Origin: Multifurca ochricompacta
Lineage: Eukaryota; Basidiomycota; Agaricomycetes; Russulales; Russulaceae
Assembly: GCA_022496185.1 (NCBI GenBank)
Contig: WTXG01000026.1
Span: forward strand, 297,208 to 361,207
Reading direction: 5' to 3'
Length of the DNA: 64,000 bases
Below the pieces are notes generated by a model. The model did not search any database. It was given only the letters and a program-made list of their open reading frames with translations, and was not told the DNA's origin. This document shows, in pieces, positions 12,301 to 24,020 of this stretch (positions are counted from its first letter, which is position 1; each line of letters starts with the position of its first letter). Position numbers and translations under genes: made by a program.

Positions 12301-12383
12301 GGCAGGTGCATTTGGGCGTTTATGCAGCTGATGGGGTGTGCGTGGCCCAAGCGGTGATTGAAGTTCTGACTCGCAGTAGCTAA
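9333..12383 (+). CDS. AXL2: Axl2-like cadherin-fold (CADG) polarity transmembrane protein
   Basis: Intronless gene for a 1016-aa type I membrane protein. Residues 1-20 are a hydrophobic signal peptide (start chosen because it opens this signal). About four extracellular dystroglycan-type cadherin-like (CADG) repeats follow, marked by L-P-A-W-L-S-F...F-S-G-T-P, L-P-S-W-M-E-F, W-L-H-Y-D...L-S-G-Q-P and Y-F-D-T...L-S-G-T. A transmembrane helix lies at about 480-508 (G-L-G-G-L-L-I-L-G-F-L), followed by a long Ser/Arg/Gly-rich cytoplasmic tail. This is the architecture of Axl2, the axial budding landmark receptor that links cortical cues to septins and Cdc42 in yeast. The tail ends with another CADG-like block (L-P-A-F-L-Y-A-D-L-D...V-K-F-W-G-V-P). 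Homology by architecture is strong; one-to-one orthology is inferred. Confidence 0.8.
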   Translation: MFILLFLLFFVFQVFTLVLAIPFESSSSSVSVPVPLDGQLPPIARINSPYSWTFANGTFLSEGNTPLAYSAYFLPAWLSFNSSTRTFSGTPAPEDEGTPRIKVVATDTETSDSASSFVSLCVTHYPAPDLSISVSSQFRPENPSLSSVFLLSEYSALSTTQDPTLRIPSSWSFSIGFEGETFTTPDGIRYAALQVDGSPLPSWMEFDPNEITLGGVAPPLRALPTPYFLSLALHASDKFGFSAASVPFNVVIASRELHAPFGGLPTINITSSEPLDVSLNSPSDFTGVLVDDAPVDLQEVASLAIDVSQHSWLHYDADSRRLSGQPPSDLSSQDATVLPVVLTTTFNQTLQTQVKIAVVPSYFSQDTLPPIFAAPGREIHFSLRSFFSNATQGDDVDLTASYDPSDAGTYLYFDTSSAVLSGTIPSAGTGYSHITVSFTAYSRLTHSTSHTSLPISLTLADYKHSQPASGQRSRTPHKRLALGLGIALGGLGGLLILGFLLAALRRCARTPDSALTGTAATRAMTESDRRWYGIGSVARVEGDRADNVEKGYGVGASGRWGDLGLGLSRTMTRASSSSDEYSIANPGQLSKAEFLGRLRETVRKVSNRYRRARKSAIGRPMPAFRTEGVDPRLMTMLAGTPLVDAAAATPTIPPLAGYEPVGYSASSLRGSPSSSTGERSIPHRRADFAPPRMPAPVGVGVTSTAADKTATAASAPVVAGVARRSLDSVMSLASDSSTRSHAAEAVVHRAARARSVRSVRHSASGYSYSQVDPDGGGRHARLVPFTAGRVSAPSRDGGGNVGGGTRAGTGTGGGDAVRDGEGLPPVRASSLSASVVRVVMPPAPPAVLVNNLVGGGIEADELQVGLRYVRALGEDTRDAISGSFSSLESSHRARSSMGSGGRAAGEVLRVLVRVGERFRFRLPVRGGASSASGGGSSGGNGGWGWGPLVARRVSGELLPAFLYADLDAARGDKHRDTVKFWGVPRADDVGQVHLGVYAADGVCVAQAVIEVLTRSS

Positions 12384-12387
12384 ATAG

Positions 12388-12395
12388 ACAGACAG

Positions 12396-12429
<34 letters not shown>

Positions 12430-12430
12430 T
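12388..12430. repeat. GACA microsatellite
   Basis: About ten tandem GACA units with one GGACA variant follow the stop codon of the Axl2-like gene by four bases, so they lie in its 3' UTR. Confidence 0.9.
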
Positions 12431-12882
12431 ATAATAAAAAGACATTATCATGTTGTATGTATTAATGATTTGATTTGATATAGAGACATACAGGCAAACA
12501 GATTGATTGACTGTGACACTGTGACACAGACAGGCATATCACGTCGTAGAGTACTTCATTATCATTCATGTTCATATCAACTCGGAAGAAAAGGCTTCTA
12601 CAGGAAGATCTTTGAAAAAGACGAAAGCAGAGGTCTGACGAGTTGAAATGTACATGACGCGCAGAAAAAAGAAAAGAAAAAATACAGAAGAGAAAGGTTA
12701 TGAGATGCACGACCCCCACCATCCACGTCCGTCGTCCCATCCAATCTATTCGCCGTGCCGTCCAATCTTCCTTCCGTTCAGCATTTCCTCTTTCTCGCGC
12801 TGTCTCTTTCTCTCTCTCTCATTCCTCAAAATCAATAATCGTCTATTTCATCTTCTCTCTCTAATGAAACTCAATCACCCCA
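12431..12882. other. Convergent 3' intergenic region
   Basis: Between the convergent 3' ends of the Axl2-like gene and the LC8 gene. I see only short repeats (CAGACAGGCA-like units and a TTTCTCTCTC run near 12800) and no gene. Confidence 0.5.
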
Positions 12883-13333
12883 TTATGACTTCCAAATGAG
12901 AATGGCAAGGGAGCCAATATAAAAGTAAATGAAATGTTTGGTTTCTGCAGAAAGGGTTGGGAGTGGGGGTCAATATATATAGAGAGATAGAGGAGATGGA
13001 TGGATGAGTGTGGAGGGGAAAAGGGGAGGAAATGAGAGGGAGAGAGAGAAAACTCGAACGCGTACCGTGGGTAACGTAGCTCCCAAAATTCTTGCCAACG
13101 ACGACGTGCCAGGTAGGCCCATGGCGTCTGTCAAATTCCTTCTTGATCTGCGCGGCGATGTCCTTCTCGATGTTGAATTTTTCAAGGGCGGTTGAAGCAA
13201 TGTCAACAGACTCCTGCTGCATCTCCTCGCTCATGTCGACGTTCTTGATGATCGCCTTGGGACCCGTGCTGCCCGCTGCCCCACCGATGCTGGCATCTGC
13301 GGAACTGGAATTCGCGTCGAATTTTTCTGACAT
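12883..13333 (-). CDS. DYN2: Dynein light chain LC8 type
   Basis: Small cytoplasmic dynein light chain, a dimeric hub that binds the dynein intermediate chain and many other partners. Two exons (13333-13066 and 12944-12883, intron GTACGC...CTGCAG) give 109 aa. The conserved LC8 core is plain: [13 protein letters not shown], then [19 protein letters not shown], then [15 protein letters not shown] and A-I-L-I-W-K-S. Canonical LC8 is about 89 aa; here a 20-residue Ser/Ala/Gly-rich leader precedes the core. The final exon begins inside the glutamate codon of T-H-E-T-K. Start at 13333 is the only upstream ATG in frame. Confidence 0.95.
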
Positions 13334-16300
13334 TTTTGTCGTTGTTGTTCGTGTGAAGTGGAGTTAATAAGGAATAAGGTGAGGGAATTTGGAATGGAAG
13401 TAAGTGGATTGGATTGGATTGGATTGGAAAGGTGGGGGGTTGAAGGTAAAAGTAAAGGTAAAGGTGGAGGTAAAAGATGATGTTGATGGTTGATGATGAT
13501 AATGTTGATGATGATGACGATGACACTGATGATGTGAATGGATTAAACCCGCTCGTTGTCGTCCTTTTAAGAAGAGCTCAAGATATGAAGTGCGCGCGTG
13601 TGCTGCGTGTGTGCGCGTGTGGTTGAACCACGTGGATTCGATGGTCATTGGTGTCCTTCCCGCGCGCCCCCTCGACCTCGACTGGACTCAACTGAAACTG
13701 AACATCAACCATCCATCCATCCATCTATCCATCCATCTGAGACACACGGGTACAGACAGAGAGTGAGAGAGAAAGGTGTAGATACTCATAACACATACAC
13801 ATGTCCTCGCTCGCAAAAACCACGACAACACGTTCAAAGTTTAATACCCGCGTTGACTATTAATAGATAGAAATTTGTCCGCGGTCAACCTTATGTTCTC
13901 GTCCTCGTTCCTTCCTCCTCTCATCACCCACCAACAACCCCCCCTTTTTTGGTTTCAACACTTTAAATACCGCATATCCGCCCTCCATTCATCCTTCTCC
14001 TTCTCCTTCTCCTTCTCCCCGTCCTCCGCACTCCCCACGTTTCTCCGAAGCAACCGAGTTGTCTCCCTTTGACCTTCTTCTCCCGCGTTAAGTTCCCATC
14101 TCTATTACCAATACACCCCCGTTTCTTTCCCTCCCCCCCTCTCTCTCTTTCTCTCTCACGCACACTCATTCACTCATTCATTATTCATGAATGATCATGA
14201 ACCACGTACCCATCTCACAAGCGTGCGCGTGGCTTTCGCGTGGGCTTCCCATACAACACAACCCCGTTGCCGCACAAGTGAAGGAGAATGAATCTTATTT
14301 TATTTCCGATTGTGTTCTGTCCCCAACCAACCCATCTATATCGATTTTCACTTCTTAAGTTTTTGGGTTTGGCGTCCCCCTCTTTACCCGCTCGCGCGCT
14401 CACACAGCGTACTCGTGTTTGCTTGGAGCTTCCAGCGCCCATCCATGACACAACCATCATTCACACGTGCTGTTCCATCGCTTTGCGCACGCACGCGCGT
14501 GTTCAGTTACCATATCTTTTTTTTCTCCTCTTACAGGCGGGGGATCTTTTGGGTTGTTCAATGGAATGGCACCCCTATTGACAGGTGATGAGGCTCTTAG
14601 GGATAGGTAGGTGTGTGGTGATTATATCTACACCACGGCGATGGGACGGACTCCCCGTCCTTGTCTCTTTCTTCTCTTCATCTTGGCCCAGATGAGTTCA
14701 TGTCCCGAGGGTAATCACCTGACCCTCTCACCGCGCCTCCCCACCTTTCCTCTCTTCTCCTCTCCTCTCCTCTCCGGAGTAGGCCTGACTCGATCTCTCT
14801 CCCTTCCATCCTTTACACACAATCCGCATAAATGAACACCGCACCTTTTTTTTTTTACCCATACACCGCCCATCCCCCTTCTGTGGCTTCTCCCACTTGG
14901 TCATCGAAGTTCTTCTTGCGTCCCACGTGCTGCTCATCAGTTGCCCCGCTGGTCATGTGTGGCAGCACGTGGAGCGGTCTGTCATAGATGAAGTTATCAA
15001 TGGCATCTACATGCTCGTTGCGCAGTCGTTTTTTTGTTGTCACAATACTCCCCCCATTGGGATATACACAATTCTTTTTTTTTCTTGAATACCCTTACAT
15101 TTGGGGTAGATGGGAAGTAAGAATGAAATCTGTAGGGAAGGGGGAAAGCCTTTTTGTCCATGTAGGCGCAATGCGTGATAATGATAATGATAGATGATGA
15201 TATGATGTCGATGGCACACTTTTTTCCCACCTTCCCCCTTATCCTCACCCCCTTCTTCTCCCCTCATCTTTCTTTTCTTCTCATGCGCCACCGCATCACA
15301 GGTGCACAACATAGTTAAGACCCATGGGCATGAAGATGTGATTGTTCGGTCTTTCGGCTTTCCCCCCCCCTTTTCACACACCTTTTCTTCTTTTTTTACC
15401 CCTGGAGTGGAGTTTAAAACCCCCATTAACCAACACGCCGTCGTTCTTTTAGACTTTTTTTGGGGGGGCGTCACGGGTGCCTGTACGGCCGCCTCTCCTG
15501 TTGTTACTGACATTGCGCGCGCGCGCGCAGCGCGGGTGCAGTAAAGGACAGGGGTGAGTGTCTTCGGGTTCCAGGAAGAGCAACCAACCACTACGACACG
15601 ACCAACCACATAATTTTGACGACTCTTTTACGACTACGCCCCTTGTCCTTTTTTTTTTCTCTTGACCTCGAAGTATGCTCGTCGCGAATTCGTCACGTCT
15701 CTCACTGGGTTCTCCCACCAAAATCTTGTCTTTCTTTTTTTCTCGCGCCAAGAGGTGTGGCGATTAGCAAAAGCAGCGGAATTATAAGCGCATTGACACA
15801 TTGTTTATAACTAGGTACTGTACATGTACATGTGTAAGTTATTGGGCGGCGTAGACAAGTCAAGTGAGAAACATACGAACACCACCTCCGTTAAACCCAA
15901 ATAAACCTACTCGTCCATCGGTGTGTGCCTGCCCGTGAAAGCCGCCTACTTTTTGTAAATCAACCAACCAAGGGAGGAGACAAAAACAAAAACAGAACAG
16001 AAAAAAGGGCAGCAGCGCCACCCTTTTAGACTTAACTCGGAGAAGTCAGACAACTATGCTCCGGGAGGGAGGCGGGTAGGTAGGGGTAAGGTAAGGTAAG
16101 GTAGGGGTAGGGCAGGTAGGTTAGGGATGATGGGATGATGGGGATGGCTATCACATGGGCTACCTCCGACATACGACACATAAAAGTTGACTAAACTAAA
16201 TACTACTCTCTGCTGCCGCTGCTGGACTGCCGCTGCTTGGCGTGATTGATGGGTGCTTGATGGAGATGACGGCAAGAGGCACTTCGTCGGAAGGGAAAAA

Positions 16301-17417
16301 GAAAACCGTTACCCGGACGATGGGTGGGCGGACTCAGGTGAGAGAATGAAGAAGAAAAGAAGAGAAGGTTCAGTTCTCCTTTTTTTTTTCCGTCTTACGG
16401 CAACACGCCAACAGAGCGCAAAATAAAGAAGAATAAAAAAAACCGTTAAGTTAACGAGAAACTTTGGACACATAGGCACACGGCGTTGTTGCGTTCTCGG
16501 TTGGGCAACTAGCCTGCGCGTACGGTAAAGTTAAGAAGAGCGAGAGACGATAATATAATATAATATATCACGAAGTTTTTGTTTTGTTTTGTTTTGTTGT
16601 TACGCATGTATGTATTAATATATATTAATGGCGGTGCTGGATACGGGACATACAACTTGATCCTGAATGACGAAACGGGGGAATCAATTACGGAGAAGAC
16701 GGAGTTTCGAGAATTTGAGAACCCAGGGGAATGGATGAGTCATGGGAGGGAAGGGGAAATTGGTTTGGTTGGTATGTGTATGTCATGGGTCGTACTAACT
16801 GTGCTGAATATACGGATCGAATACGTTAACAAATGCAGGCACACGCGGGTAAAAAAGAGAAAAAGGGGGGAGGGACATATAAGTTATCCATGGTGACATG
16901 AGTGAGGAAAAGATGACGGTGAACGAATAAAACGATCGACGACATATGGAGCCCTCAGGGCACGTGAGCGTATACGACTTGGAAGGGAATGAAAGAAAGA
17001 AAAAAGCAAGGGAGGGTTGAGGAGGTTGGGGGGTGGGAAACCATATAATGAATGAATGAAATGGATCGAACTGCCGGAGACTCGGAGGAAGGAAGGGTGG
17101 GAATGAGGGGGGGTATACCGAAAGAGCAAGGACGAGACAATGTCATAATATCGTGAATTTGCATATACAGTACATGCTGCGGCTAACGAAAGCGGGTTTA
17201 CAGTAAATCATTTGCAAAAGGGGAAAAAAATAAGCGAAAGCGAAAACGAAAACGAAAACGAAAACAACGGAAGGGAAGGAGAAAGAGGAAGCGAAGGGGG
17301 GAGGGGGGAGGGGGGGGGTTAAACGGAGCAGCGCAGAGTCGTATCGTTTGGACAGGTCTATTGGGGGGAACGATGTGCTTGTGTTGTTTATTGCCAGGGA
17401 TTTCAGATTGAGGGGTT
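13334..17417. other. Four-kilobase intergenic region without a supported gene
   Basis: Between LC8 (transcribed leftward from 13333) and the 3' end of the Zn2Cys6 gene (17418). I find only low-complexity sequence. Examples are GGATT repeats near 13407-13430, ATCC repeats near 13711-13737, CTTCTC repeats near 13998-14018, an alternating GC run at 15518-15528 and GGTAA repeats near 16085-16110. Open frames here are short and biased. The LC8 promoter must lie in its left part. Confidence 0.5.
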
Positions 17418-19323
17418 TCAAGTGGTACTACTACCGTTCTCGTTCCTCACGAACCACGTGTCGAAATGTCGTCGTCCCCCGGGGGCCAGGAGGCGGGGAC
17501 TGGAGCAAGCGAGCCGCGCTGTGCGATAACGACGAGGAGGAAGGACCGGGACTCCGCGCGCTAATAGGCGGAGTCGACGCGTGCTGTTGTCGCGCTTGCT
17601 GTTGTTGTTGTTGAGGTGGAGAAGAAGACGAGAGACGGCCGCTGGGCCTTGGAGAGTGATGACGATGCAGAAGCGCAGGCGCTCGCCCAGCGGGGTGAGC
17701 GTCTGCGCGAGGCAGTTTTTTGTCTGTTGGTGTGCCTGTTGCAGCGAGTGCTGCAGCGGAGTTGGAAGAGGAGGCGCGTACAGTCGGTGCTCACCGTCAC
17801 GATGGTGTCGATTTTCTCCCCGTTGCGGCAGACTACTACTACTACCACCCACATTACTATTTCCGTTTCCGTTTCCATTGCCATGCGCAGAGGAGGAAGG
17901 TGACAGCTGTTGTTTCTGCTGTTGCTGTTGTTGCTTCTGTTTCTGTTGCTGCTGCGGCTGCTGAGACTGCGGCGGCGGGCCATCGAATGACGTAGGCGGC
18001 CCATTCGTGAGCAAAGCGAGAGGTGGCAATGACGTCCTGCCCGCTGGTGAATTTGATGCGTGTAGCGATACCGCGCTATAATCTTGTCCTCCTACGGTAG
18101 TGCCAGGAGTAGCAGCAGCTGAGCGAGATGGTCCCGTAAGGAATCCTGCAGACGGAGCCGACGATGTCTGAATGCCGCTTCCTGGCGGAGAAAGCGACTT
18201 TCCGTACGGCCCGATCGACATCGGTGTTGTATTGCTTTGCTGACTCGAGACGACCGAAGCCGGTGGTGGTGGGCGCGTGATGGGTAGTTGGTGTTGTTGC
18301 TGATGCTGTTGTTGCTGGGAATGGGATTGGGATTGGGATTGGGATTGGGATTGGGATTGGGATTGGGGTTGGGGTTGGGGTTGTGATTGAGACGACAACG
18401 AATGTTCGGGTCCCGGCTGATGTCCGAATCCGGAGGGTAAGTGTGCACGCGAGAGTATCGCTTCGAGATGATCCACGCGCATCTTTAGTTCGTCGTATTC
18501 GGCACGGCTCACGTATTTGTCACTGCAGGGGTGGTGATGCGTAACCACGCCATCATTGATTTTTTAAGCGGACAACACGGAGGAACGGAACAGGGCCACA
18601 CTTACACGGGCTCGATGACATGCCATTGACATTTGTTTTGGTCGCCGCGGCGGATACAGGGTGTGCAGGGATGCGCCCTGGAGGATTCCGCGCAATTTCA
18701 GAAGACGAGTCCACGATGTTTAGGGGACAGACACCCAGAAGTTTCTCTCTTACCGGTCGCACTTAATTTTACGTCGCTTGCATTCTGCAGGACCACGTGA
18801 TGCATAGCATGGTATGGTATCACGAGAGCCGATCCGAGCGTGGAAGAAAAAATGACGATATCATGATCAGATGGCAGTTCAAGCGAGAAGCGAAGCGGGG
18901 GGAGGGAAGAAGGAAGGCTGACTGACCCGTGCAGCTCAGAGCCTGCCGTCGCCGCTTCTGTTTCGGGCGGGTAGCTTGCTCGCTATCTCCGTCCCCATCT
19001 GAATCCACAATAATCCCCGGGTGTGAGCGTTCCGCGTGAGGCAGCGACGCTGGTGGTGGTAGATAATCAAGACGAGGTATACCCGCGCTTGGTCCTGCGG
19101 AAAAGGCCGGGCCTGGCGGTTGACGGCTCGGATGATGGAAACGCTCGCTGAGCTGAGCATCCGACTGAGGAGGGAGAAAATGACGGATCGAAGGTAAAGA
19201 TGTTGGTGAGGGTCGTGAACCCGTTGTGGACGTATGACTGGGGGTTCTCCGAGAAGGGGATGGAGAGCGTTCCTTGCGCTTGAGCGACTGAGTGACAATC
19301 GGAGGAGGCTTAGAGGTATCCAT
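17418..19323 (-). CDS. Zn2Cys6 binuclear cluster transcription factor, Gln/Ser-rich
   Basis: Fungal Gal4-type DNA-binding regulator, nuclear. Four exons (19323-18927, 18784-18754, 18677-18606, 18522-17418) give 534 aa. The zinc cluster is split over exons 1-3: C-T-E-C-K-R-R-K-I-K-C-D-R, then C-T-P-C-I-R-R-G-D-Q-N-K-C, a complete six-cysteine motif at about residues 132-160. A basic K-Q-K-R-R-R patch precedes it and a short heptad coiled coil (Y-D-E-L-K-M-R-V-D-H-L-E-A-I-L) follows, as in dimerising members. The remainder is low complexity: an S-Q dipeptide run and polyglutamine, with no recognisable fungal TF middle domain. The C-terminal 100 residues are uncertain because an unrecognised intron could change the frame. 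The target genes cannot be read from the sequence. Confidence 0.85.
18318..18381. repeat. Hexanucleotide GGGATT/GGGGTT repeat inside the Zn2Cys6 gene
   Basis: Eight or more GGGATT units followed by GGGGTT variants. On the minus strand they encode the Ser-Gln and Pro-Gln dipeptide run of the transcription factor. In-frame unit changes would alter tract length without a frameshift. Confidence 0.9.
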
Positions 19324-20309
19324 AGGAACAATTAGAAAGCTAGGATCAGCATAATAAGGTGGGCGATGGTCAGGTGGGGGAAAGGGTAAGGTGCAACACT
19401 CGGGGAACTAGATATAAGGAGACGAGCTTAGGGGCACATAATACGTATGACAGGTAGATGGTTAGCGGAGGTTCGGATGATGATTGATTTTTTTTTTTTC
19501 GTTGTTGTAAGAATGAATGAATGAAGGGAGATTTCATCATCGACATCAACCCTCCTCCATAAAGAGACGCCAGGAAGTCGGCCACAATTAAGGAGTCGGT
19601 GCAAACCTGTGCAGTCAGTCCCATGTCCCATACATGGAGGAGGACTGAAACGATCCCCAGACCCAGACCGGTCATTTTTTGGACCCGCGCGAAAAAGCAT
19701 TAAAGCCATTAAAGCATACTACTAAAAGCATGCGAGGCTCGTGATTTTCCCTATATAATTCCCCTTGAGAAGAAGTTTCCTCGGAATCAACTCGATGAAT
19801 GCCACAAGAGAGAACATGCCGGCGTCAGCCTTGAAATCGATTCCGGGAATTTAATAGCGTAAAACCCAAGAGGTGTTAACGTTCGTTCAAGTTCAATTCC
19901 CCCATAGAGTAAGTGAGAAGTGAGACAAAGAGATTTTCAAGAGATAAGATCATTGACCATTCGGGTCTTGCCGTAGTTTGATTTGATACTCTCTAACAAC
20001 GGCGGTCAACGTGTCCGCGCATCTCCGTCTTTCTCCCAATCTCCCCATCCCCCCCCCCCTTCCTACTCCCATGGCCCATGATACCGAGTTCATTTTACAT
20101 TCATGATGATATAATTATAACATACCATACCCTACCCACACGGATCATTATCCCCCGGTTGTCCGTGTCGAGTTATTATTCATCCATTCCTATGACATAA
20201 CTTAGGCTCGATTCACGTACCTCGCGTTCTTCATTCATCTCGTACTCTTTTATACTCTCAATTCTCCCCTTTTTGCAAACATACGAGTTCCTTTTTCGGT
20301 TGCTGCATG

Positions 20310-20344
<35 letters not shown>

Positions 20345-23300
20345 CATTATTCCTTTCGGACCGCATCGTATCATTATCATCTATCCACTTGTGCAAACAT
20401 TATGACAGCGATCACATTATGAAGGATCAGATTAGCCACTATTTCTGCTTCCGGCCTATTTGAAGGGTTTACGAGAGTATTTGGAGCATGCTCCCACAGG
20501 GTCAGCGCGGACATTCACAAACAGTTTCATTTATTGCCCAAAACAGGCCTACGGGTCCGTATCTCTATCGTGCGTGTATCAGCTGAATGCCCTTCCGTAC
20601 ACCCGTGTAAACGCACTTACTGCATGACCACGGCCTCTTGCGGACCTGCAGGCACTCATTCATAGTCATTGAGGCTACAGAGCGGACGGCCTTTGCAGCA
20701 CGGGGAACACGTTCTGTGCTAAATCCGCCTCCGCCGAGAAAGTGATCGAGTCCACGGGGGCTGCATCGATTATCAGATCGACTGTGTCGCGACACCAATT
20801 GTCGCAATGTTGCAAGCCAGGCGGTGCACTCACAGGTAGGTATCATTTGGCCCTTATTTGATTTTATTTTTTGCCACAGCAGCCTCTCCATGCACGCGGC
20901 CGGAACTGGGGCAAGGTGGCACATCTCCGCATCGTGCACCTGACCAACGTCCCCCTTCTCCGGTTCTCAGGGCCCATGAATGCATAATGTCCGGGCGCGC
21001 TTTCTGCGGCGCTATCTGCGTGGGCTTATTCGGTGCCACTTAGTCCCGCATCATCCGTCGCGCGCCCGATGGCGTGCGGCACCGTCGCTTCGGTTACGAC
21101 ACCAAGTTCCTGAACACAAACTCTCCCACCCCGGGTACCAGGCATGTCTTTCTGAGTCATTAGACGCCCCCGACCGATCTGTTGGAAGTGTGCTTGGAAA
21201 CCGCACTTCTCTTAAATATATATTGTTTTTTTCTTCTTTTTTGCACGCCTCTATTTTATATGTGTGGCACCGCGCGCCTGCTCATATCGGACGCATAAAA
21301 AGCATAACAGGGTTCAACGCGAGATCCTCGGCGCTGCGCCATCGTCGCGTTTACTGCGCGATCACCGAGTGGGGTCGGGTTCAAGCCAACTTGCCATGGA
21401 AACACGGGCCCAACCGCAGCAATGCCGCAAATTATCATGATTTCGATTTTATCTCGGAGGGGGCTCATTTGCAAATTTATTTCTCGGACCAGTGCCTCGT
21501 TGGGTTGCGCTACGACAGGGAAACATTCGTGTCTGCCCGTCTTGGTGTGGGGAAGGGGAGGACAATCGCCCCTTTCTCCCCTCTCCCACCCCTCCCTCCC
21601 CCTGCGATCGCGCACTATAACTAATCAGTTCAGCGAGCGTACAGAGCCACCCGATGCAGCGCTCGTACATGCATTGATGGCAATGCGTTTTCCAGATGTT
21701 GGGACTGATTTTGATCATCTCGCCACCATGCATGGACGCGGGTTGTATGACCATACAACAGTTCCGAAAATAGTCTCCGATCGATAATGGGATTGCTTGC
21801 ATCAAGAAAGGCTTTCTTTCTTTTTTTTGGAAAAGCGATGGACCACCCACATCAGATGGACGTGGAAGGTCTCTCTGCTAAGCCGCTGGCAGGGTCAATG
21901 GCTCTCAGCGTTTCAGCAAGGCGTGGGGTGCCACTAGCAGATTAGTTGCACAGGCTACTTGTAGAGGGAGTGGAGCGACGTCTCCTATTTGAATCGAGCT
22001 CGTCAAACGAGATGGATCCCCACGCCTTTTCAGAGGCCATTTAATCCTTATGGTATCATGAAACGAGTCGTCAATGACCAGAATTTCAACCACAGAGTTA
22101 AACTCGTGGTGGACTCTGACACTGAGCGCGGTAGGTGAGGAGAACGCCAAAACGGCCGGCTAGCTAGCCAAGCAGCCCCTAAGGGCCCTGCTGTTCCTCT
22201 CTAGAAAGGCCTGCAGCTTGCTTCGGACGGGTTGTGCTGCGTACGCCTAGTCATATGTGAACGTTATAATAATAGAGCGAGCGACACTTTATAGGTAGCG
22301 ACTGCCGAGGAGATCGATGGTTTCTGGAAATTTCCTGCGCGGGGCTTTATTTATTGAACAGAACAGAACAAGAACGGCAAGCGGAGTCATGGAGCGGGAA
22401 GTGAAACCGGGTAGGAGGAGCTGGTGGAGAGGCGAGCAGTAGCAATAAAGTGCCAAGCGAGAACAAATTTTTGCGTGTTACGCAAAGAATATAGCAGCTG
22501 TCGAGAAAGCGTAAAAATCGTGTTCCCATTTCCTTTGGATCGGTGGGACTAGGTAACTAATAAAGCCTGGAGGAATATGGATAGAGGCCTCGAGGTAAAC
22601 CCCAGTCATATTATCAATTTAAGCCCATGATGCGATGGTTGCATCGCCCGACGGAATCGGAAAAACGCTGTCCTGTGCCACAATACGCCCTGCATTCACA
22701 ATGTAAAAACAACGCGACGCAACGTAACAAAACACTGGATTCTCACCACACGTTGCACGACCAGAAGGAACCAAAAAAAATTTGAAATTAAAATTAAAAC
22801 AATACATTTAAAGAAATAAAGATCATAAAACTTGTATCGAGAGCTGATTAACCACATCGCCAGTAGGATCAGAAAAAACTGTTAGGCGCACGGCATGCCC
22901 AGCTCTCGAACGACGACACGCGACACATTCTGCGCAGTCCATCAGCCCCTCACGCCCGCACAACCCAATCCCGTGCGTACGACACCGTAACGCGCGTTCT
23001 TGTTTATAAACGCACACCAAAGTGGGAGACAAGAGAGCTGCGTTTTCTGACTGTTAAAAAGAGGAAAAGAAAAGAAACCGTCCCACGACCGCCGCGACCA
23101 AAATTTATATGTGAGTGCAGCACGTGATATACTGTTATGAGGGTCTGTGCGTGAGAAGTGTGTCGGTGTATATTTCACTTGTGGGCGAGCAGAAGGGCAA
23201 CTTTCTTCATTGAAAGTTGTAACCTGACGAAATATTTGGGATCGTGCAGTTCACTTTACCTGCGCTGGTCTTGATACGTTTCTTTTAGGGTCTCAGGGAG

Positions 23301-24020
23301 AACAAAATGACCATCCTTCTTACCAAGATCGCCCCGTTTCGTTTTCTTCCATGCCGCGGTGCGGCCCGTTAAGAAGGGACATGCAAATGTCTATGTATAC
23401 CTTATTTTTCTTTTAGGTTGGGGACGAGAACATTCATGGTTATATATCCTCTGCATCCATGTGTTTGAAATACACGTACACGTAAACGTACACATCTTCC
23501 AAGTCGTTCGGTTTCAATCTTTTTTTAAACTTTCCGTTCGGCCGATGTAGTCGAATTCGATTCGAATCTATCCCAGAAAGAGAGATTAGAAAAAAAAACA
23601 GAAAAAGACAACATACATACATGCTTCTTGTCCACTTTTCTAAGATTGTTCGCAACCTTCAACCAAACCTATTCGGCTGCGCAAGCGAGAAGCTGTGAGC
23701 CATGCGCAGGACACCCGAAGTCCACTTGAGCAAGCGAATGATTCGGGTGTCGTGGTGGTGATATTAATAATTTTTATCACATGGAGCTGGGCTTGCGGCG
23801 CTCGGACCCGGGTGAGTCGGCTTTCATGCTCCATACACCTCCTCGTAAGATGGAGAATTTCGGAGATACCTCAAGTGGAACGTCATGGCATGCATGCATG
23901 GTATGTTTGAAATACAAGATTGTTCGATTCCAATGTAGTAGAATAGCGTATACAGGGACAATGTGTAACGAAGTAATCGAGGGAATATGTTAAAAACTCC
24001 CTCAAAAAATTGGGCGGTAA
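19324..24020. other. Long upstream region of the Zn2Cys6 gene, no supported gene
   Basis: This 4.7 kb lies between the start of the Zn2Cys6 gene and the 3' end of the thiolase gene. It contains a TTA microsatellite (about 20312-20343), CACGTAAACGTACAC repeats near 23474-23493 and balanced-composition sequence at 20480-22300. The latter has a 214-aa frame without recognisable features. I found no tRNA, snRNA or domain. Long upstream regions are common for fungal regulators. Confidence 0.4.

Noticed and set aside
16054..16275. Short Pro/Leu-rich minus-strand frame
   Set aside because: Created by GGTAA/GGTAG repeats; no start context or homology signal.
20980..21624. 214-aa frame in the long intergenic region
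   Set aside because: No domain, no codon or composition support, overlapping frames on the other strand, and no splice-linked partners.
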